In this document: one piece after another, positions 44,417-57,947 of the stretch
Layout of the letters: each line of letters starts with the position of its first letter
How positions within the stretch are numbered: the stretch's first letter is position 1
DNA from: Liopterus haemorrhoidalis
Taxonomy: Eukaryota; Arthropoda; Insecta; Coleoptera; Dytiscidae
Length of the DNA stretch: 64,000 nt
Assembly: GCA_963971575.1 (NCBI GenBank)
Contig: OZ020624.1
Span: 14,477,249 to 14,541,248, forward strand
Direction of reading: 5' to 3'
The notes under the pieces: generated by a model
What the model saw: only the letters and a program-made list of their open reading frames with translations
What the model was told of the DNA's origin: nothing
The model's database searches: none
Made by a program: the position numbers and the translations under genes

Positions 44417-45291
44417 TTATTATTATTATTTCACGTCTTAAATTATGTTGAACGCGGTAAAAGACTTTTTTTTAACTCTTTCGACTTAATTATTTACATC
44501 TTAAAACCGTCATAAGTTAGTTTTTTGCGTCTTTTAGTTTAACCATTTTTGACAATTTTTTTTTACCCTTTTAACAAACCTATTTCTATTAAAACGTCTT
44601 AACTCTACATTTATTTTGCTTTTAAGTGAATAATAAGGGAGTTATTTATATTACAAATATTTGAAACTTTCCCGCCATAACTCTACAAATATTTATCGAA
44701 TCAAAAAAAATATATTTGTTTTAAGGATTTGCCTTTTTATTTAAAACAATATTTGTTTTATATATTTTGCTGTTAAGTTAATTATAAGGGAGTTATTTAT
44801 ATTTCAAATATATGGAGTTCGCGCGCTTGTCGTTAGGAAATTTCCACATTAAACAATGTATTGTCCACTGCGATTAAAAGTTTTTTCAGCTCTAAATTCG
44901 CTTATTTTTCTCTTATTTCCACATATAATGTATATTCTCTTCTTTCTCACCATCTCTCCTACTATTTGCACAAGTTTTTTGTCCTTGCAGTCACTTTTGC
45001 ACACGTATTCGTCAGTTTTTGAGTACAAAATATCACTTTTTCATTTTTATTACGTCTTTTATTAATATTATACGTCTTAAAATATTTTGAACGCGGTAAT
45101 ACCCTTTTTTTAGCGCATTCAACTTACCTATTTACGTCTTAAAAGCGTCATAAGTTGGTTTTTTGCGCCTTTTAGGTTAACTATTTTTGACCTCTTTTTT
45201 CTTAACCCTCTTAACTAACCAATTACTCTTTTAAACGTCTTAACTCCACATATATTTTGCTGTTAAGTGAATTATAAGGGAGTTGCTTTTA
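44417..45291. repeat. Tail satellite (U4)
   Basis: Matches 17741-18608. Confidence 0.8.
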
Positions 45292-46858
45292 GGGTGCATT
45301 CGATTTGACGCCCCGACCGTTCCGAGCACGTTCTGTACACCACGCCTGTGTCATCGGTATACCAAAATTTCGAACCCCGCCAAAACCATGTGGCGGTTAT
45401 CTGATGAGTGTAGCACACAATTTCCACCAGGAGGCAGTTCTGTTGGACACCCCCTCGCCACCCACCACCACTGAATACTCCACAAACTCGAATTTTAAAT
45501 CTTATCTATTTAAATATGGCAGTTATTGTGAATGTGACTTGCACGTGGCGTGTTTAATGTTCTGTGGTGCAAAGAATTTTAAGTGATCAATAATATATTA
45601 ATTAGGAAATATTGGCCCATCAGCTGAAATCAAACTTATATGAATTGTATATTTTACTTTTTTTTGATATGTTCGATATTTGAAATATTTGATATCAATA
45701 ACATATTAAATCAGACTTATGTATATGTATCGTATATTTGACTTTTTTTTTTGTTATGTTCGATATTTGATATTCAATATTTGAAATGTTCGATATCAAT
45801 AATATGTTTATTATATTTGTTGCAAATATTGGCCCATCAGCTGAAATCAGACTTATATGTATAGTTTATTTTACTTTTGTTGGTGATGTTTGATATTTGA
45901 AATGTCCGATTTATTGCAAATATTGGCAAATACTTTTATTCTTCATAAAGGTTGCCGACATCTGAACTATGCTATTTATGTACCTATTATATTATTATGT
46001 ATGTTAGATTATTATTATATTATTATATATGTACGAGTGACAATAAAAAGCTCAATTTTATATTATGTGTTTCTCTATAACCCCTTTTTAATATTAAACA
46101 TGGATATATTTTCATTTTATATAAAATTTAATTACAATTTCGAATTGTATTAAAATTTTATGTAAAATGAAAATGTATTCACGTTTTATCAATTGTAATT
46201 TTTCTGGAATAATAAATATGAGTACATTCAAATTTTGCGGTTTCATTCAATTTAGTACGTGGTGCATCTCTAGTTAGCGTTAGTTACGATGAACAAAATT
46301 TTGACACAGAGATGGCACTTCTGTTAATGTGTTCTGTGCTGTACACTCAAACGTGTTCGATTTGACGCTCGGAGTACACTCAATTGTACAAATTGTACTC
46401 AATTATTATTATATTATTATTATTATTAATAACAATAGACAAATAATATTGTTATTTGTCTATGGCTACAGAGTAGGGCCATTTTATGTATTTGTGACGT
46501 TCTGCAAACAGCAAAAAAAAAATTAAAATACACCGTTCATAAAATTAAAATGGAAAAAATTCATTAAATCAATTCATTAATTATTATCTAATTTAAAATT
46601 AATATTATTTCTTCAACATTGAAAAAAAAAAATCAAGGAAAAACCGAGGTACAATATAATTTTGATTCATGACTGACGTGAACTAATCTGACAGTAAAAA
46701 TGCCGCCTAAAATTGTAGGGTTAGATTTTATAAACATTACGTCACAACAACGGTCAATCCGTGTTCGAGTTGCTGCGCTCCGTTAGTGCTCTATTCATGA
46801 CGTCACCATCAACTGTTCGCTCAGCGCTCGCTCTACCCTGTACAACTCGAATGCACCC
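45292..46858. mobile_element. Harbinger-type MITE interrupted by a 998-bp insertion (U4)
   Basis: As U3, with an A-tract of 11. Confidence 0.8.
45341..46338. mobile_element. 998-bp unclassified insertion (U4)
   Basis: Same length and same CTGTACAC duplications (45333-45340, 46339-46346) as U3. One visible change (TATATTATTA instead of TATATGATTA near 45990) lengthens a small open frame at 45890-46153, which I regard as chance. Confidence 0.75.
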
Positions 46859-49090
46859 TTATATTTCAAATATTTGGAGTTCGCCGGTTTAGCGTTAGGA
46901 TATTTCCACTGTAAACAATGTATTGTCCACTGCGATTAAAAGTTTTTTCAGCTCTAAATTCGCTTATTTTTCTCTTCTTTCCACTTATTATGTATATTCT
47001 CTTCTTTCTCACCATCTGTCCTATGATTTGCATCAGTTTTTTGTCTTTACAGTCACTTTTGCACACGTATTCGTCAGTTTTTGGGTACAAAGTATCACTT
47101 TTTCATTCTTATTACGCCTTTTATTAATATTTCACGTCTTAAAATATTTTGAACGCGGTAAAACCCTTTTTTTAGCACATTCAACTTACCTATTTACGTC
47201 TTAAAACCGTCATAAGTTGGTTTTTTGCGTCTTTTAGGTTAACTATTTTTGACCTCTTTTTTCTTAACTAACCTATTTTTATTTTAAACGTCTTAACTCC
47301 ACATATATCTTGCGGTTAAGTGAATAATAAGGGAGTTATTTATATTACAAATATTTGAAGTTTTCCCGCCATTACTCTACAAATATTACTCGAATCAAAA
47401 AAATGTATTTATGTTAAGAATTTGCCTTTTAATTTTAAACAATATTTGTTTTATATATTTTGCTGTTTACTGAATTATAAGGGAGTTGATTATTTTTCAA
47501 ATATTTGGAGTTCGAGCGCTTGGCGTTAGGAAATTTCCACTGTAAACAATGTATTGTCCACAGCGGTTAAAAGTTTTTTCAGCTTTAAATTCACTTGTTG
47601 TTCCCTTATTTCCACTTATTATGTCTATTCTGTTCTTTCTCACCGTCTGTCCTATGATTTGCACAAGTTTCTTGTCTTTACAGTCACCTTGCGCACTTAT
47701 AATAACCAATTTCTCTTTATAGCGTCGTAACTCCACATATATGTTGTTGTTAAGTGAATAATAAGGGAATTATTTATGTGACAAATATTTGAAGTTTTCC
47801 CGCCATAACTCTACAAATATTTATCGAATCAAAAACATGTATTTATATTAATGATTTGGCTTTTAATTTTAAATAATACTGGTTTTACATGTTTTGCTGT
47901 TAAGTGAAATATAAGGGAGTTATTTTTATTTAAAATATTTGGAGTTCGCGCGCTTGGCGTTAGGAAATTTCCACTGTAAACAATGTATTGTCCACAGCGG
48001 TTAAAAGTTTTTTCAGCTTTAAATTCACTTGTTGTTCCCTTATTTCCACTTATTATGTCTATTCTGTTCTTTCTCACCGTCTGTCCTATGATTTGCACAA
48101 GTTTCTTGTCTTTACAGTCACCTTGCGCACTTATAATAACCAATTTCTCTTTATAGCGTCTTAACTCCACATATATGTTGTTGTTGTTAAGTGAATAATA
48201 AGGGAATTATTTATATGACAAATATTTGAAGTTTTCCCGCCATAACTCTACAAATATTTATCGAATCAAAAACATGTATTTATATTAATGATTTGGCTTT
48301 TAATTTTAAATAATACTGGTTTTACATGTTTTGCTGTTAAGTGAAATATAAGGGAGTTATTTTTATTTAAAATATTTGGAGTTCGCGCGCTTGGCGTTAG
48401 GAAATTTCCACTGTAAACAAAGTATTGTCCACAGCGTTTAAAAGTTTTTTCAGCTTTAAATTCACTTGTTGTTCCCTTATTTCCACTTATTATGTATATT
48501 CTGTTCTTTCTCACCGTCTGTCCTATGATTTGCACAAGTTTTTTGTCTTTACAGTCACTTCTGCGCACGTATTCGTGAAATTTTGAGCACAAAGTATCAA
48601 TTTTTGAGCACAAAGTATCACTATTTTATTCTTATTACGTCCTTTTATTAATATTTCACGTCTTAAATTATGTTGAACGCCGTAAAACACTTTTTTTAAC
48701 TCTTTCGTCTTAATTATTTACATCCTAAAACCGTTATAAATTAGTTTTTTGCGTCTTTTAGGTTAACTATTTTTGACATCTTTTTTTTAACCCTTTCAAC
48801 TAACCTATTTATCTTTTAAACTTTATGAATCCACATATGTTATGCTGTTAAGTGAATAATAAGGGAATTTATTTACATTACAAACATTTGAAGTTTTCCC
48901 GCCATAACTCTACAAATATTTATCGAATCAAAAAAATATATTTATGTTAGGGATTTACCCTTTAATTTTAAACAATATTTATTTTATATATTTTGCTGTT
49001 ATGTGAATTATAAGGGAGTTATTTATATTTCAAATATTTGGAGTTCGTGCGCTTGGCGTTAGGAAATTTCCACTGTAAACAATGTATTGT
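46859..49090. repeat. U5 satellite block, five monomers
   Basis: As U4, including GTTCGAGCGC in the second monomer. Confidence 0.85.
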
Positions 49091-49410
49091 TAGGGTGACC
49101 ATCCGTCCCGGTTTTCCGGGATTGTCCCGGTGTCCCGAAAAATGTTCTCGGGACGCCCGATTGTCCCGGTTTTTGAGGTGAGGACTCTTTTTGCTCTTCA
49201 CTTTGAATTTGGGGAAGGTGAGGACCTTTTTGTTTTTTTTTGCTCTTTTCTTTGAATTTGGGAGGTGAGGACCTTTTTTTTTGGCTCTTCACTTTGAATT
49301 TGAGAGGTGAGGACCTTTTTTTTGCTCTTCACTTGGATCTGGGAGGAAACAAAGACCTTCTTTTTTTTTCCTGTGTCCCGGTTTCCCTTCACTGAAATCT
49401 GGTCACCCTA
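49091..49410. mobile_element. hAT-type MITE (U5 copy)
   Basis: 320 bp. GGGGAAGG in the first internal repeat is private. Confidence 0.85.
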
Positions 49411-49603
49411 TGTATTGTGTCTACTGCGATTCAAAGTTTTTTCAGCTCTAAATTCGCTTATTGTTCCCTTATTTCCACTTATTACGTCTATTCTCTTCTT
49501 TCTCACCATCTGTCCTATGATTTGTACAAATTTTTCGTCTTTACAGTCACCTTCGCACACGTACTCGTCAGTTTTTGAGCACAAAGTATCACTTTTTCAT
49601 TCT

Positions 49604-50585
49604 CACACAGGTTAGCTTGGTGGATGCCGCGAAGAGCTACAAGAAGTGGATGAGAACCAGCGCCGGCGTGCCGCTGAGAGCCTTCATCGACACGGGTAGT
49701 GTCTACGACCTCATCACGGAGGAATGTGCACGGCGTTTGCAGTGTACGCTGTCTGCAAATGGGCAGCAATTGCATGGATTCGGCGGAGGGACGACTTGGA
49801 CCTTAGGTAAGGTCGAGCTGTCCGTGATCATTGACGGCGCCGGCGTTAAGATGCACCCGTTGGTGGTGACATGTGGTTTGTCGGGAGCCGACATCCTGAT
49901 AGGGCAGCCAGCGCTCTCGTCAGGCGAGGTGGTCCTGCTCGTGCGGGACGGCACGGTGAGCCTGTCGCGCGAGGAGAACTTCCTCCAAAAGCTGGCGTTG
50001 GAGGATGATGACCTGGACGAGCCATGGCAGCAGAAGTTAGAAGTACGGCTCGTCGAGGATGCCTGGCTTCTACCCAACGACGACCAGAGCCCAGCAGTCA
50101 CGGTGGATGGATTGGCTGAAGGTGCGTTCCTGCTAGTTAAGGAACGGACGGTCCGGCGACACACCTCCGAACTTATCGTAAAGGGAGCACTTTTGGGGCC
50201 AGGGCATATGAAGATGAGAATTTGGAATCAGAGTCTCAGGGGCGTTATCTGGCCCACCAAACACCCGCTGGCGCGCGGCTTTGTTATCTTTCCAGATAAA
50301 GACCCGGAACAGGTGAACTCGGTGAGTATCATTAATAATAAATTAAGCTTTGCAGATGTCAAGGTGGGTGATATCGCTGAAAGTGAAAGGAGTGAATTGG
50401 AAGCGCTCTTGTCACGGTTGCAAAATTGCTTCTCGAGTGGGGATGAAGATTTGGGGCTCACCCACTTGGGGGAAATGAGAATCCAGTTAACCACGCATAG
50501 CGCGTACACCGATATACCATCGCCCGTACAGGCTGTCACTCGCAGAGAGGGAAACGGTGAAACAAAAAGTGGAGACGCTACTTAA
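49604..50585 (+). CDS. pol: gypsy pol, protease part (U5)
   Basis: As U4. Preceding satellite is 49411-49603. Confidence 0.85.
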
Positions 50586-52317
50586 CAGCAGGGCCATACG
50601 AGAGTCTGGATCGGAGTACGCAAGCCCCATCGTACTTGTCCGAAAAGCAAACGGCGGACGTCGGATGTGCGTTGACTATCGCGCACTGAATAAGGTAACA
50701 GTGAAAGATCGACATCCGATGCCACTGGTGAAGGATGAATTCACCAAGTTAGCGGGTAAGTGTTATTATAGTACACTTGATTTAGCCCAAGGTTATCACC
50801 AAGTCCCTATGCATGTGGACTCTGTACATAAAACTGCATTTATTACTCCGGATGGTCACTATGAGTGGTTACGAGTCCCCTTCGGGCTCGCTAATGCTCC
50901 AGCTCTCTTCCAGAAGGTAGTACAGCGAATGCTGAAGGGTATTCCCAGTGATCAGGTGCTGGCTTACATGGATGACCTGCTGATACCCTCCGAGAGCATA
51001 GCTGGCGGGCTCCGTCAGTTGGAGCAGGTGCTACAATCGGTGGCAAGAGCCGGATTGAAATTAAACTTAGCTAAATGCTCTTTCCTACAAAACAAGGTAA
51101 CATATCTGGGCCACGACATAAGCGGCGGCGGTATCCGACCTGGAGAGCGCAAAATCACGGCGGTAAGCGACTTTCCTGTACCCAAAAATGTACATGGCGT
51201 AAGACAGTTCTTAGGCTTAACGAGTTATTTCAGGAAATTCATACCGAACTTTTCTGTTGTAGCTAAACCATTAACTGAACTGACCAAGAAGCAGACTACG
51301 TGGCAGTGGGGCGACAGCCAAGCCGAGACGTTCGCAAAGCTGAAGCAGCTGCTGGTGGAACGACCGGTGTTGGCACTGTACCATAGTCATGCAGAGACGG
51401 AGGTACATACAGACGCCTGTCAAAGCGGCTTGGGTGGGATCCTACTGCAGAAACAAAACGACGGATCCTTGCGGCCGGTGCTCTACTTCAGCAGGGTAAC
51501 CACACCAGCCGAACAGAAGTACCATAGCTTTGAGCTAGAGACGTTGGCGCTCGTGGAAACGGTGAAACGTTTCCGAGTATATCTGGTGGGTATACATTTT
51601 AAGGCTATCACCGACTGTACTTCTGTGCGAGCTACCATGCTTAAACGAGACCTGGTGCCCCGCATCGCTCGCTGGTGGATGACTCTACAAGAGTACGACA
51701 TGGAAGTAGAGCACAGGCCGGGAGCCAGGATGCAGCATGTTGACGCGCTGAGCCGTAACCCCGTCTCAGTGTACCTGGTGCAGATCCACGATGATGATTG
51801 GTTTCTGACAGTCCAACTGCAGGATGAGAAGGCGCACTCGATTGTAGAGGCGCTGCAGGCAGGTACTGCTGATAAAGGTATTGTTAACGACTTTAAATTA
51901 CAGGACGGGCGGTTGTACCGCAAGACGCTGCTGAGTGATCGACTGTATGTCCCGGCGATGGCAAGATTCAGTCTACTACGAAAACATCATGATGATGTTG
52001 GTCACCCCGGCGTTGAACGTTGCCTAAAATTAATAAAGGAAACTTACAGGTTTCCCAGAATGGGGCGTCTCACAAAGAAATACGTTCAAGCGTGCATGAA
52101 CTGCGCGTTCAGCAAAGGGAGTTATGGCAGAGCGGAGGGCCTGCTACAACCCATTGAGAAGAAGGCAATCCCCTTCGACACGGTGCACGTCGATCATCTG
52201 GGACCTTTTGCACGAAGTGTACGCGGGTACTCGTATGGTGGTAGACGCGTTCACAAAATACACCCTCGCAAGAGCAACGCGTACTCTGAAGTCTACAGAG
52301 GCGATTACTATACTTGA
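50557..52317 (+). CDS. pol: gypsy pol, RT-RNase H-integrase part with private deletion (U5)
   Basis: Intact through D516 of integrase, then an 8-bp deletion near 52232 (GTACTCGTATGG instead of GTACTCTTATGTACTCATGG). This shifts the frame, and it ends out of register at 52317. The correct frame resumes as MVVDAFTKY and ends at the shared TAA at 52327. Confidence 0.88.
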   Translation: MKQKVETLLNSRAIRESGSEYASPIVLVRKANGGRRMCVDYRALNKVTVKDRHPMPLVKDEFTKLAGKCYYSTLDLAQGYHQVPMHVDSVHKTAFITPDGHYEWLRVPFGLANAPALFQKVVQRMLKGIPSDQVLAYMDDLLIPSESIAGGLRQLEQVLQSVARAGLKLNLAKCSFLQNKVTYLGHDISGGGIRPGERKITAVSDFPVPKNVHGVRQFLGLTSYFRKFIPNFSVVAKPLTELTKKQTTWQWGDSQAETFAKLKQLLVERPVLALYHSHAETEVHTDACQSGLGGILLQKQNDGSLRPVLYFSRVTTPAEQKYHSFELETLALVETVKRFRVYLVGIHFKAITDCTSVRATMLKRDLVPRIARWWMTLQEYDMEVEHRPGARMQHVDALSRNPVSVYLVQIHDDDWFLTVQLQDEKAHSIVEALQAGTADKGIVNDFKLQDGRLYRKTLLSDRLYVPAMARFSLLRKHHDDVGHPGVERCLKLIKETYRFPRMGRLTKKYVQACMNCAFSKGSYGRAEGLLQPIEKKAIPFDTVHVDHLGPFARSVRGYSYGGRRVHKIHPRKSNAYSEVYRGDYYT

Positions 52318-52385
52318 GAGATACTAAGCTCTACTATACTCTACTATACTAAGAGATTTTCAGCGAGTTCGGATATCCGAAGCTC

Positions 52386-53159
52386 GTGATTTCCGACAGA
52401 GGGTTGGCGTTTACCAGTAAAGTATTTACTGAGTTCTTAGCCAAGCACGGCGTGCGGCACGTATGTAATGCCATTGCGACCCCGAGGGCGAACGGACAAG
52501 TCGAAAGACAGAACCGTACTATCGTGGAAGCGATATCGATCGGCGCAATGACTGCTGATGAGTCCCGGTGGGACGAGACACTGCCCGACATTGTTTGGGG
52601 TATGAATAACTGTGTAAACAAGAGTACGGGGTACTCGCCTGTTGAGCTGATGATTACATGTAAGAGTGGTGCCATCGCGGAACTCTCTGACGGTGTCCAG
52701 AGCGCAAGTGCCCCGGCGGAGGCTGAGTTCCATGAACCGCGGCGAAAGGTCACACGGCGTCGCCGGCGAGCGGCCGAGAAGCTGAATAAAGTCAGCGAAA
52801 CTATGAGAGCTTGTTTTAATAAAAGACGAAAAACGGCGACTTGCTACAGACCCGGTGACTTGGTCTTGTGGCGTAATGCAAGTACATGCCACGGCGACAA
52901 GGGCGTGAACAGGAAACTGTTGAACAAATTCAATGGTCCCTATAAAGTAGCGGCGATACTGGGGAACGACCGATACAAAATACCCTCCGTCAAGGGCGTC
53001 AGGGGATATAAAAATTTCACCGCGACGGTAGCTGCTGATTCACTACGGCGATATCACAGCACCATGGCAGAGCATGAGCTCAGTGCCGACCAGTATGATC
53101 AACGCACGGGTATCCAGGAGACTGATCGGCAGGACTTGATCGACCTCCTGGAGGGGTAA
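52386..53159 (+). CDS. pol: gypsy pol, integrase C-terminal part (U5)
   Basis: Same as the other copies. Confidence 0.87.
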   Translation: MISDRGLAFTSKVFTEFLAKHGVRHVCNAIATPRANGQVERQNRTIVEAISIGAMTADESRWDETLPDIVWGMNNCVNKSTGYSPVELMITCKSGAIAELSDGVQSASAPAEAEFHEPRRKVTRRRRRAAEKLNKVSETMRACFNKRRKTATCYRPGDLVLWRNASTCHGDKGVNRKLLNKFNGPYKVAAILGNDRYKIPSVKGVRGYKNFTATVAADSLRRYHSTMAEHELSADQYDQRTGIQETDRQDLIDLLEG

Positions 53160-53208
53160 GGTTTAGGTAAGAATTAATGGGGCCATTAATTGTTGCAGGA
53201 CGGCCGAG

Positions 53209-53472
53209 TGTTACGGAGTTTTTCGAAGAGGGCGCGCTGAGCAATGGCGTGGCGGCAGCACTATACAGGCGGTCGGTATTGTGTCCCGCGCTTGTATCGG
53301 CGTGGGAAGAAGAGAGGAGGTCACATGACCGGACCATTCTATCTGCGGCGTTGGAACGGAAACTCTCGGCGTGCTCGCTTGTATTTTGGTGTTTTTAGTA
53401 TTATACATTTTTCATGTTTGATTAAATTAATGATATGTTAGATTGAACGTTTGTTATTTTATCGTCCTAACA
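53209..53472 (+). repeat. Probable gypsy 3' LTR (U5)
   Basis: 264 bp, then satellite 53473-53593. Confidence 0.65.
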
Positions 53473-53593
53473 ATATATTTTGCTGTTAATTGATTAATAA
53501 GGGAATTATTTATATTACAAATATTTGAAATTTTCCCGCCATAACTCTACAAATATTTATCGAATCAAAAAAATGTATTTATGTTAGGGATTT

Positions 53594-54128
53594 GGTCAGC
53601 TAACCATATGGTTAGGTAACCATATGTTCATCTAACCATATGATCAGGTAACATTTTGGTCAGCTAACTATATGGTCGGTTATCTATTTGGTCTGTTAAC
53701 CACATGGTCAATTAACAATTTGGCCAGCTAAACATACGGTTAGGTAACCACTTGATCAGCTAACCATATGGTCAGTTAACCATTTCGTCAGCTAACCATA
53801 TGGTCAGTTAACAATTTGGTCAGCTAACCATATGGTTAGGTAACCAATTGATCAGTTAACTATATGATCAGTTAACCATTTCGTCAGCTAACCATATGGT
53901 CAGTTAACAATTTTTCCGGCTAACCATATGGTCAGGTAACCATTTTGTCAGATGACCATATCAGGTCAATTTTTTAAGGTAATCATGTAAGTCTTGTAAC
54001 CATTTGGTCAGCTTAACCTGTACTTGCTCAGCAAACCATTTGGTCTGCCAACGACATGGTCAGGTAACCATTTGGTCAGTTAAACATATGGTCAGGTAGC
54101 CATTTGGTCAGCTAACCATATGGTTAGG
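53594..54128. repeat. 16-bp-period minisatellite (U5)
   Basis: 535 bp, as in U3 and U4. Confidence 0.85.
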
Positions 54129-54931
54129 AATTTTTTATCTTCTCACTTCTTTCTTGTCCTTGGATATCTCGCATTCTATCAGTTATTGCCAGTGTCACAT
54201 CTTGTCCTTCCGACCTCTTTCTTGCTATTTCCTTAGCTGAGTAACCATTATGCTCAAATCGTTTTCTTCTTTTTGCTTCCCATTTGGATTGTATCTTTCC
54301 ATGTATCCCTTTCCTCTCTATTTCTTTCCAGCACTGATAGAGCAAGTTTTTTTTTGGGTGTTTTATTATCCGCTCTTCGAATTTAATAGCTCTTTTGGTA
54401 GCTTCTATTCTAATGTTGTCCAATTTCAATTATTCTAATAAAATATCTTCTGGTGTGCATTTGTCGAGGCCCAACATCCATTTAATGTATTTATTCTGCA
54501 CCACCTCTAATTTTTCCTGGTCTTCCCATCCACATATTTCAGAGCCATACGTCATTATGCTCTTGACAATGGAGTTGAACATAAGCATCCTTATTTTGAT
54601 GTCTCGTTTAAATTTTCTCTCACCTATTCCCCACACTTGTGGCAGGGCTAACATTGCTTTCCTTGAGAGAGTCCGAATATGTTCTTCTGGGCCCCCGCTG
54701 CTTTTAAACATGTATCCCAGGTATTTGTATTCTTTCGTTTGTTCTATCTCTTCGTCTCCCCAATTCCATTTGTTTTGTGTCTGTCTGCCTCCTCCTTTTT
54801 TGAACAGCATTATTTTTGACTTATCTGCGTTTAGCTTTAGCTTTTCCTTTTGTAGGAATTTCTCAAAACATTTAAGGAGTTTCCTCATTTCCTCTTCGGT
54901 TTTAGCTACAATAGCAATATCGTCCGCTTAG
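54124..54931 (-). pseudogene. LINE RT active-site remnant and C-terminal region (U5)
   Basis: Stop at 54928-54930 before ADD. Private Y to D change in CTPEDILLE. Confidence 0.8.
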
Positions 54932-55065
54932 GACAGAGAGATAAATTTTGTGTGTCCTACTACCAGTCCTCCTGTTTGTTCTCTTTGTAACGCTTCTAAA
55001 TCTGACATGTATATGGAGAACAGAGTTGGGCTTAACGGGCATCCTTGCCTTAAACCTTGTTCGGT

Positions 55066-55701
55066 CTAAAATTCTTCACTATATATTTCTCCATTTCTTA
55101 TTTGGTTCCTTGTTTCTTTGTAAATGTCTTGTATCCGGTTTCTTATTATGACGTTTAGTCCCTTTTTATCTAACGTTTTGTAAAGCTCTTTCCGATCTAC
55201 TGTGTCAAAGGCTGCTTTTAAATCGGCGAAAAACACATATAGTTTGCCTCTTTCCTTTGCCAGCTCTCTACCTACTACATAATTCAGGATATATACATTG
55301 TCAATTGTCCCTCTCCCTTTCCTGAACCCTGCTTGATTGTCTGTTCTTCTACCTCTTCTTCCAACTTTTGTTCTAAAACCATTGCATATATTTTGTACAA
55401 GGTGTTTACTCCATCTATCAGGAAAACTTTCCCCTCTCCATACCTTATTTATAATTTCTGTTATTTTTTTCTTTACATTTTCCGTACTGTACAGCCATTC
55501 TTCGTTTCCTATCCCATCTTCTCCAGCTGCTTTTTTCTTTTTCAGTTTCTCTATTTGTGCTTGTATTTGCTCTTCCGTTATATCATCTTGGTGGCTACCT
55601 CCATCATTTTTCGCTACTTCTAGAACTACTTTTTCATTTGTTCCTCTCAGGAGTTGACAGAAATGTCTTTCCCATTCTTCAATCTTTATATGTTGGGACA
55701 C
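55066..55701 (-). pseudogene. LINE RT fragment with fusing deletion (U5)
   Basis: Same 74-bp deletion as U3 and U4. LINE sequence runs to about 55946, then satellite to 56089. Confidence 0.82.
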
Positions 55702-56089
55702 ATCTACTTTGTTTTTTCTATCTTTATTGATATACTTCCATGCCTCCGTCTCTGTCTTGATATCCTGTATTTCTAATTCTTCTTGTCTCTTTTTGTTGTT
55801 TTTCTTTATCTTTGTATTCTTTCTTTTCTTTTAGATATTCGTTTATATAGCTTGTACCTATCTTCCATTGTTTTAATGATGTCTTAACTGATTTTTTTCC
55901 CTACATTCTCCGTCCCACCAGTTATTTCGTCTCAGTTTGTTAGTTCTATTTAAGCGAATAATAAGGGCCTTATTTATATTACAAATATCTGAAGTTTTCC
56001 CGCCATAACTCTACAAATATTTATCGAATCAAAAAAATGTATTTATGTTAAGGATTTGCCCTTTAATTTCAAACAATATTTGTTTTACA

Positions 56090-56603
56090 TGTGCTAGCCT
56101 CTAACCGAGTGGTTCTCAACCAGGGTGCCGCAAGCACATGAAAAGGGTGCCGCGAGCTTTTCAAAATAAATTCGCCGCTATTCTCGGAATCGAAGACCCG
56201 TGTCTTACAGAAAATACGCGGGAAATGTATTCTCTCTCACTCGTCATAAAACCCTTGCGAGTTTATTGGACGTCAAATACGCCCGACCTTGAACGGCTCG
56301 CTCGCTCGCTCTCTCTCTATTGTGACATATTTAATAGTAGGGTGCCGCGAAGATCTCACATTTTGCATAGGGGTGCCTTCACCTAAAAAAGGTTGAGAAC
56401 CACTGCTCTAACCGATAGTTGGAATGCGAGACAGACTAGAACGAGTAGTATGAGTAGTATGTTGTTAGACTCCGACGTGAACGCATCGTTTGTAATGTGT
56501 GTTAGACAATGCATTTATTTATTTGTACATTAATTCTTAAATAAATCAAATTAACTTAATCTCGTGTCTTATTATAACCGCTAGTGACCATCTTAGGCTG
56601 ACA
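56090..56603 (+). repeat. Probable 5' LTR of second LTR retrotransposon (U5)
   Basis: 514 bp. The downstream leader reads GTGGGATCAGG as in U2; U3 and U4 have GTGGGATAAGG. Confidence 0.5.
56107..56405. mobile_element. hAT MITE within the LTR (U5)
   Basis: 299 bp between CTCTAACC duplications. Confidence 0.87.
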
Positions 56604-56733
56604 GATCAGAAGTGGGATCAGGAATGATGTGTAAAAAGTTAAAATTTGGTAAAATTAATGTGTAAACAATGTTAAAGGTCAGTGAATTCTGTGTAGTGAG
56701 TGTAGTGAAAGAAGCGTGCATTCGTGTTAGTGG

Positions 56734-56869
56734 GAACGAGATAGGCAACCACGTACTACCGAGTGCGAGAGTGAACGAGATAGGCAATCACGTACTACCG
56801 AGTGCGAGTGTTAACGAGGTAGGCAACCACACACTACCGAGTGCGAGTGTTAACGGGATAGGCAACCAG
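56734..56869 (+). repeat. 39-bp minisatellite in the gag leader (U5)
   Basis: One repeat reads LPSARV instead of LPSASV. The spanning frame 56669-56977 is open. Confidence 0.8.
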
Positions 56870-57046
56870 CATATTCATAGCTGGACGTGGAACCACGACG
56901 TAGATACAGGACGTAAGGGGACGGTACAGGAATACCAACGACATCCAAACGGGATAACGCGCGAGATAACGTACTAAGTAAAGCGCAACGTAGACAGTGG
57001 TCTAAAGAACTTAGTTGAACGAAAATAGAAACAAAATAAAAACGAA

Positions 57047-57768
57047 ATGAACGAAGAGGCCATGAACGTAACAGAATTGAACGTGACGGCAGATAATGGA
57101 ACGGATGAAGAACCATTATTTTCCTCAACAAACGTCAGACGTGAACGAATGGAATTAGATTCTGTGGATCAACTTGAAGAAAATTTAAGATGGGAGAGAG
57201 ACCTTCTTAAACGAGAACGAGAACTCTTGCAGAAGGAACGAGAAGTTTTGGAAACGCAACCATAACTTTGAGCGGTGAACGAACAGATATTTCGTTACAG
57301 GATTTGATCCAGGTAAGATTACTCTGTTAACGGCTAAGCAATGGGTGAAAAAGCTCGAAAGCATTGCGAACATCTTTGGATGGGATGAAAGACTATTTAT
57401 TATATACTGCTTAAGGCAATAGGCAAACTGAAGGGAGCAGCTAAATACTGGTTCGATGGATGTGAGGATGAAATGAGTGGGGAACATTTAAAGAAACTTT
57501 TATTAAGGCATTTCCAACTAAAGCGGATGAAGCTGACATTCACATGGAATTGTCAAAGAGAATGAAGAAACGAGATGAATGTTTTGAAAATTACATTTAT
57601 GAAATGAAGGCAATAGCGGCAAAGGGCAGTTTTTTCGATCAAACAATCATGAAATATATTGCAACGGTAATTGGAGATCCGCAAATGACCAAAATGTTGG
57701 CATTATGTAAATTTGACAGTCTCCAGGAACTGATAGTTCAAGTAAAACGATACGAAATTATTATTTTT
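57047..57768 (+). pseudogene. gag: gypsy-type gag remnant (U5)
   Basis: Same shared frame breaks; no private stop. Confidence 0.75.
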
Positions 57769-57896
57769 ACTTGCCCGACCTTAATATATAAGGGGCAAGT
57801 ATTGTAATCGCGAAAATTTTCGATGTCGAGATTTTGACGGATGTTCACGTTTCATGGTCTAGGGAATCCAAAAAACCTATTTTCGAAGTGCCGTCC

Positions 57897-57947
<51 letters not shown>

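Noticed and set aside
45890..46153. 87-codon frame in the 998-bp insertion of U4
   Set aside because: Absent in U3 because of one base change; low-complexity hydrophobic sequence from A/T-rich DNA.
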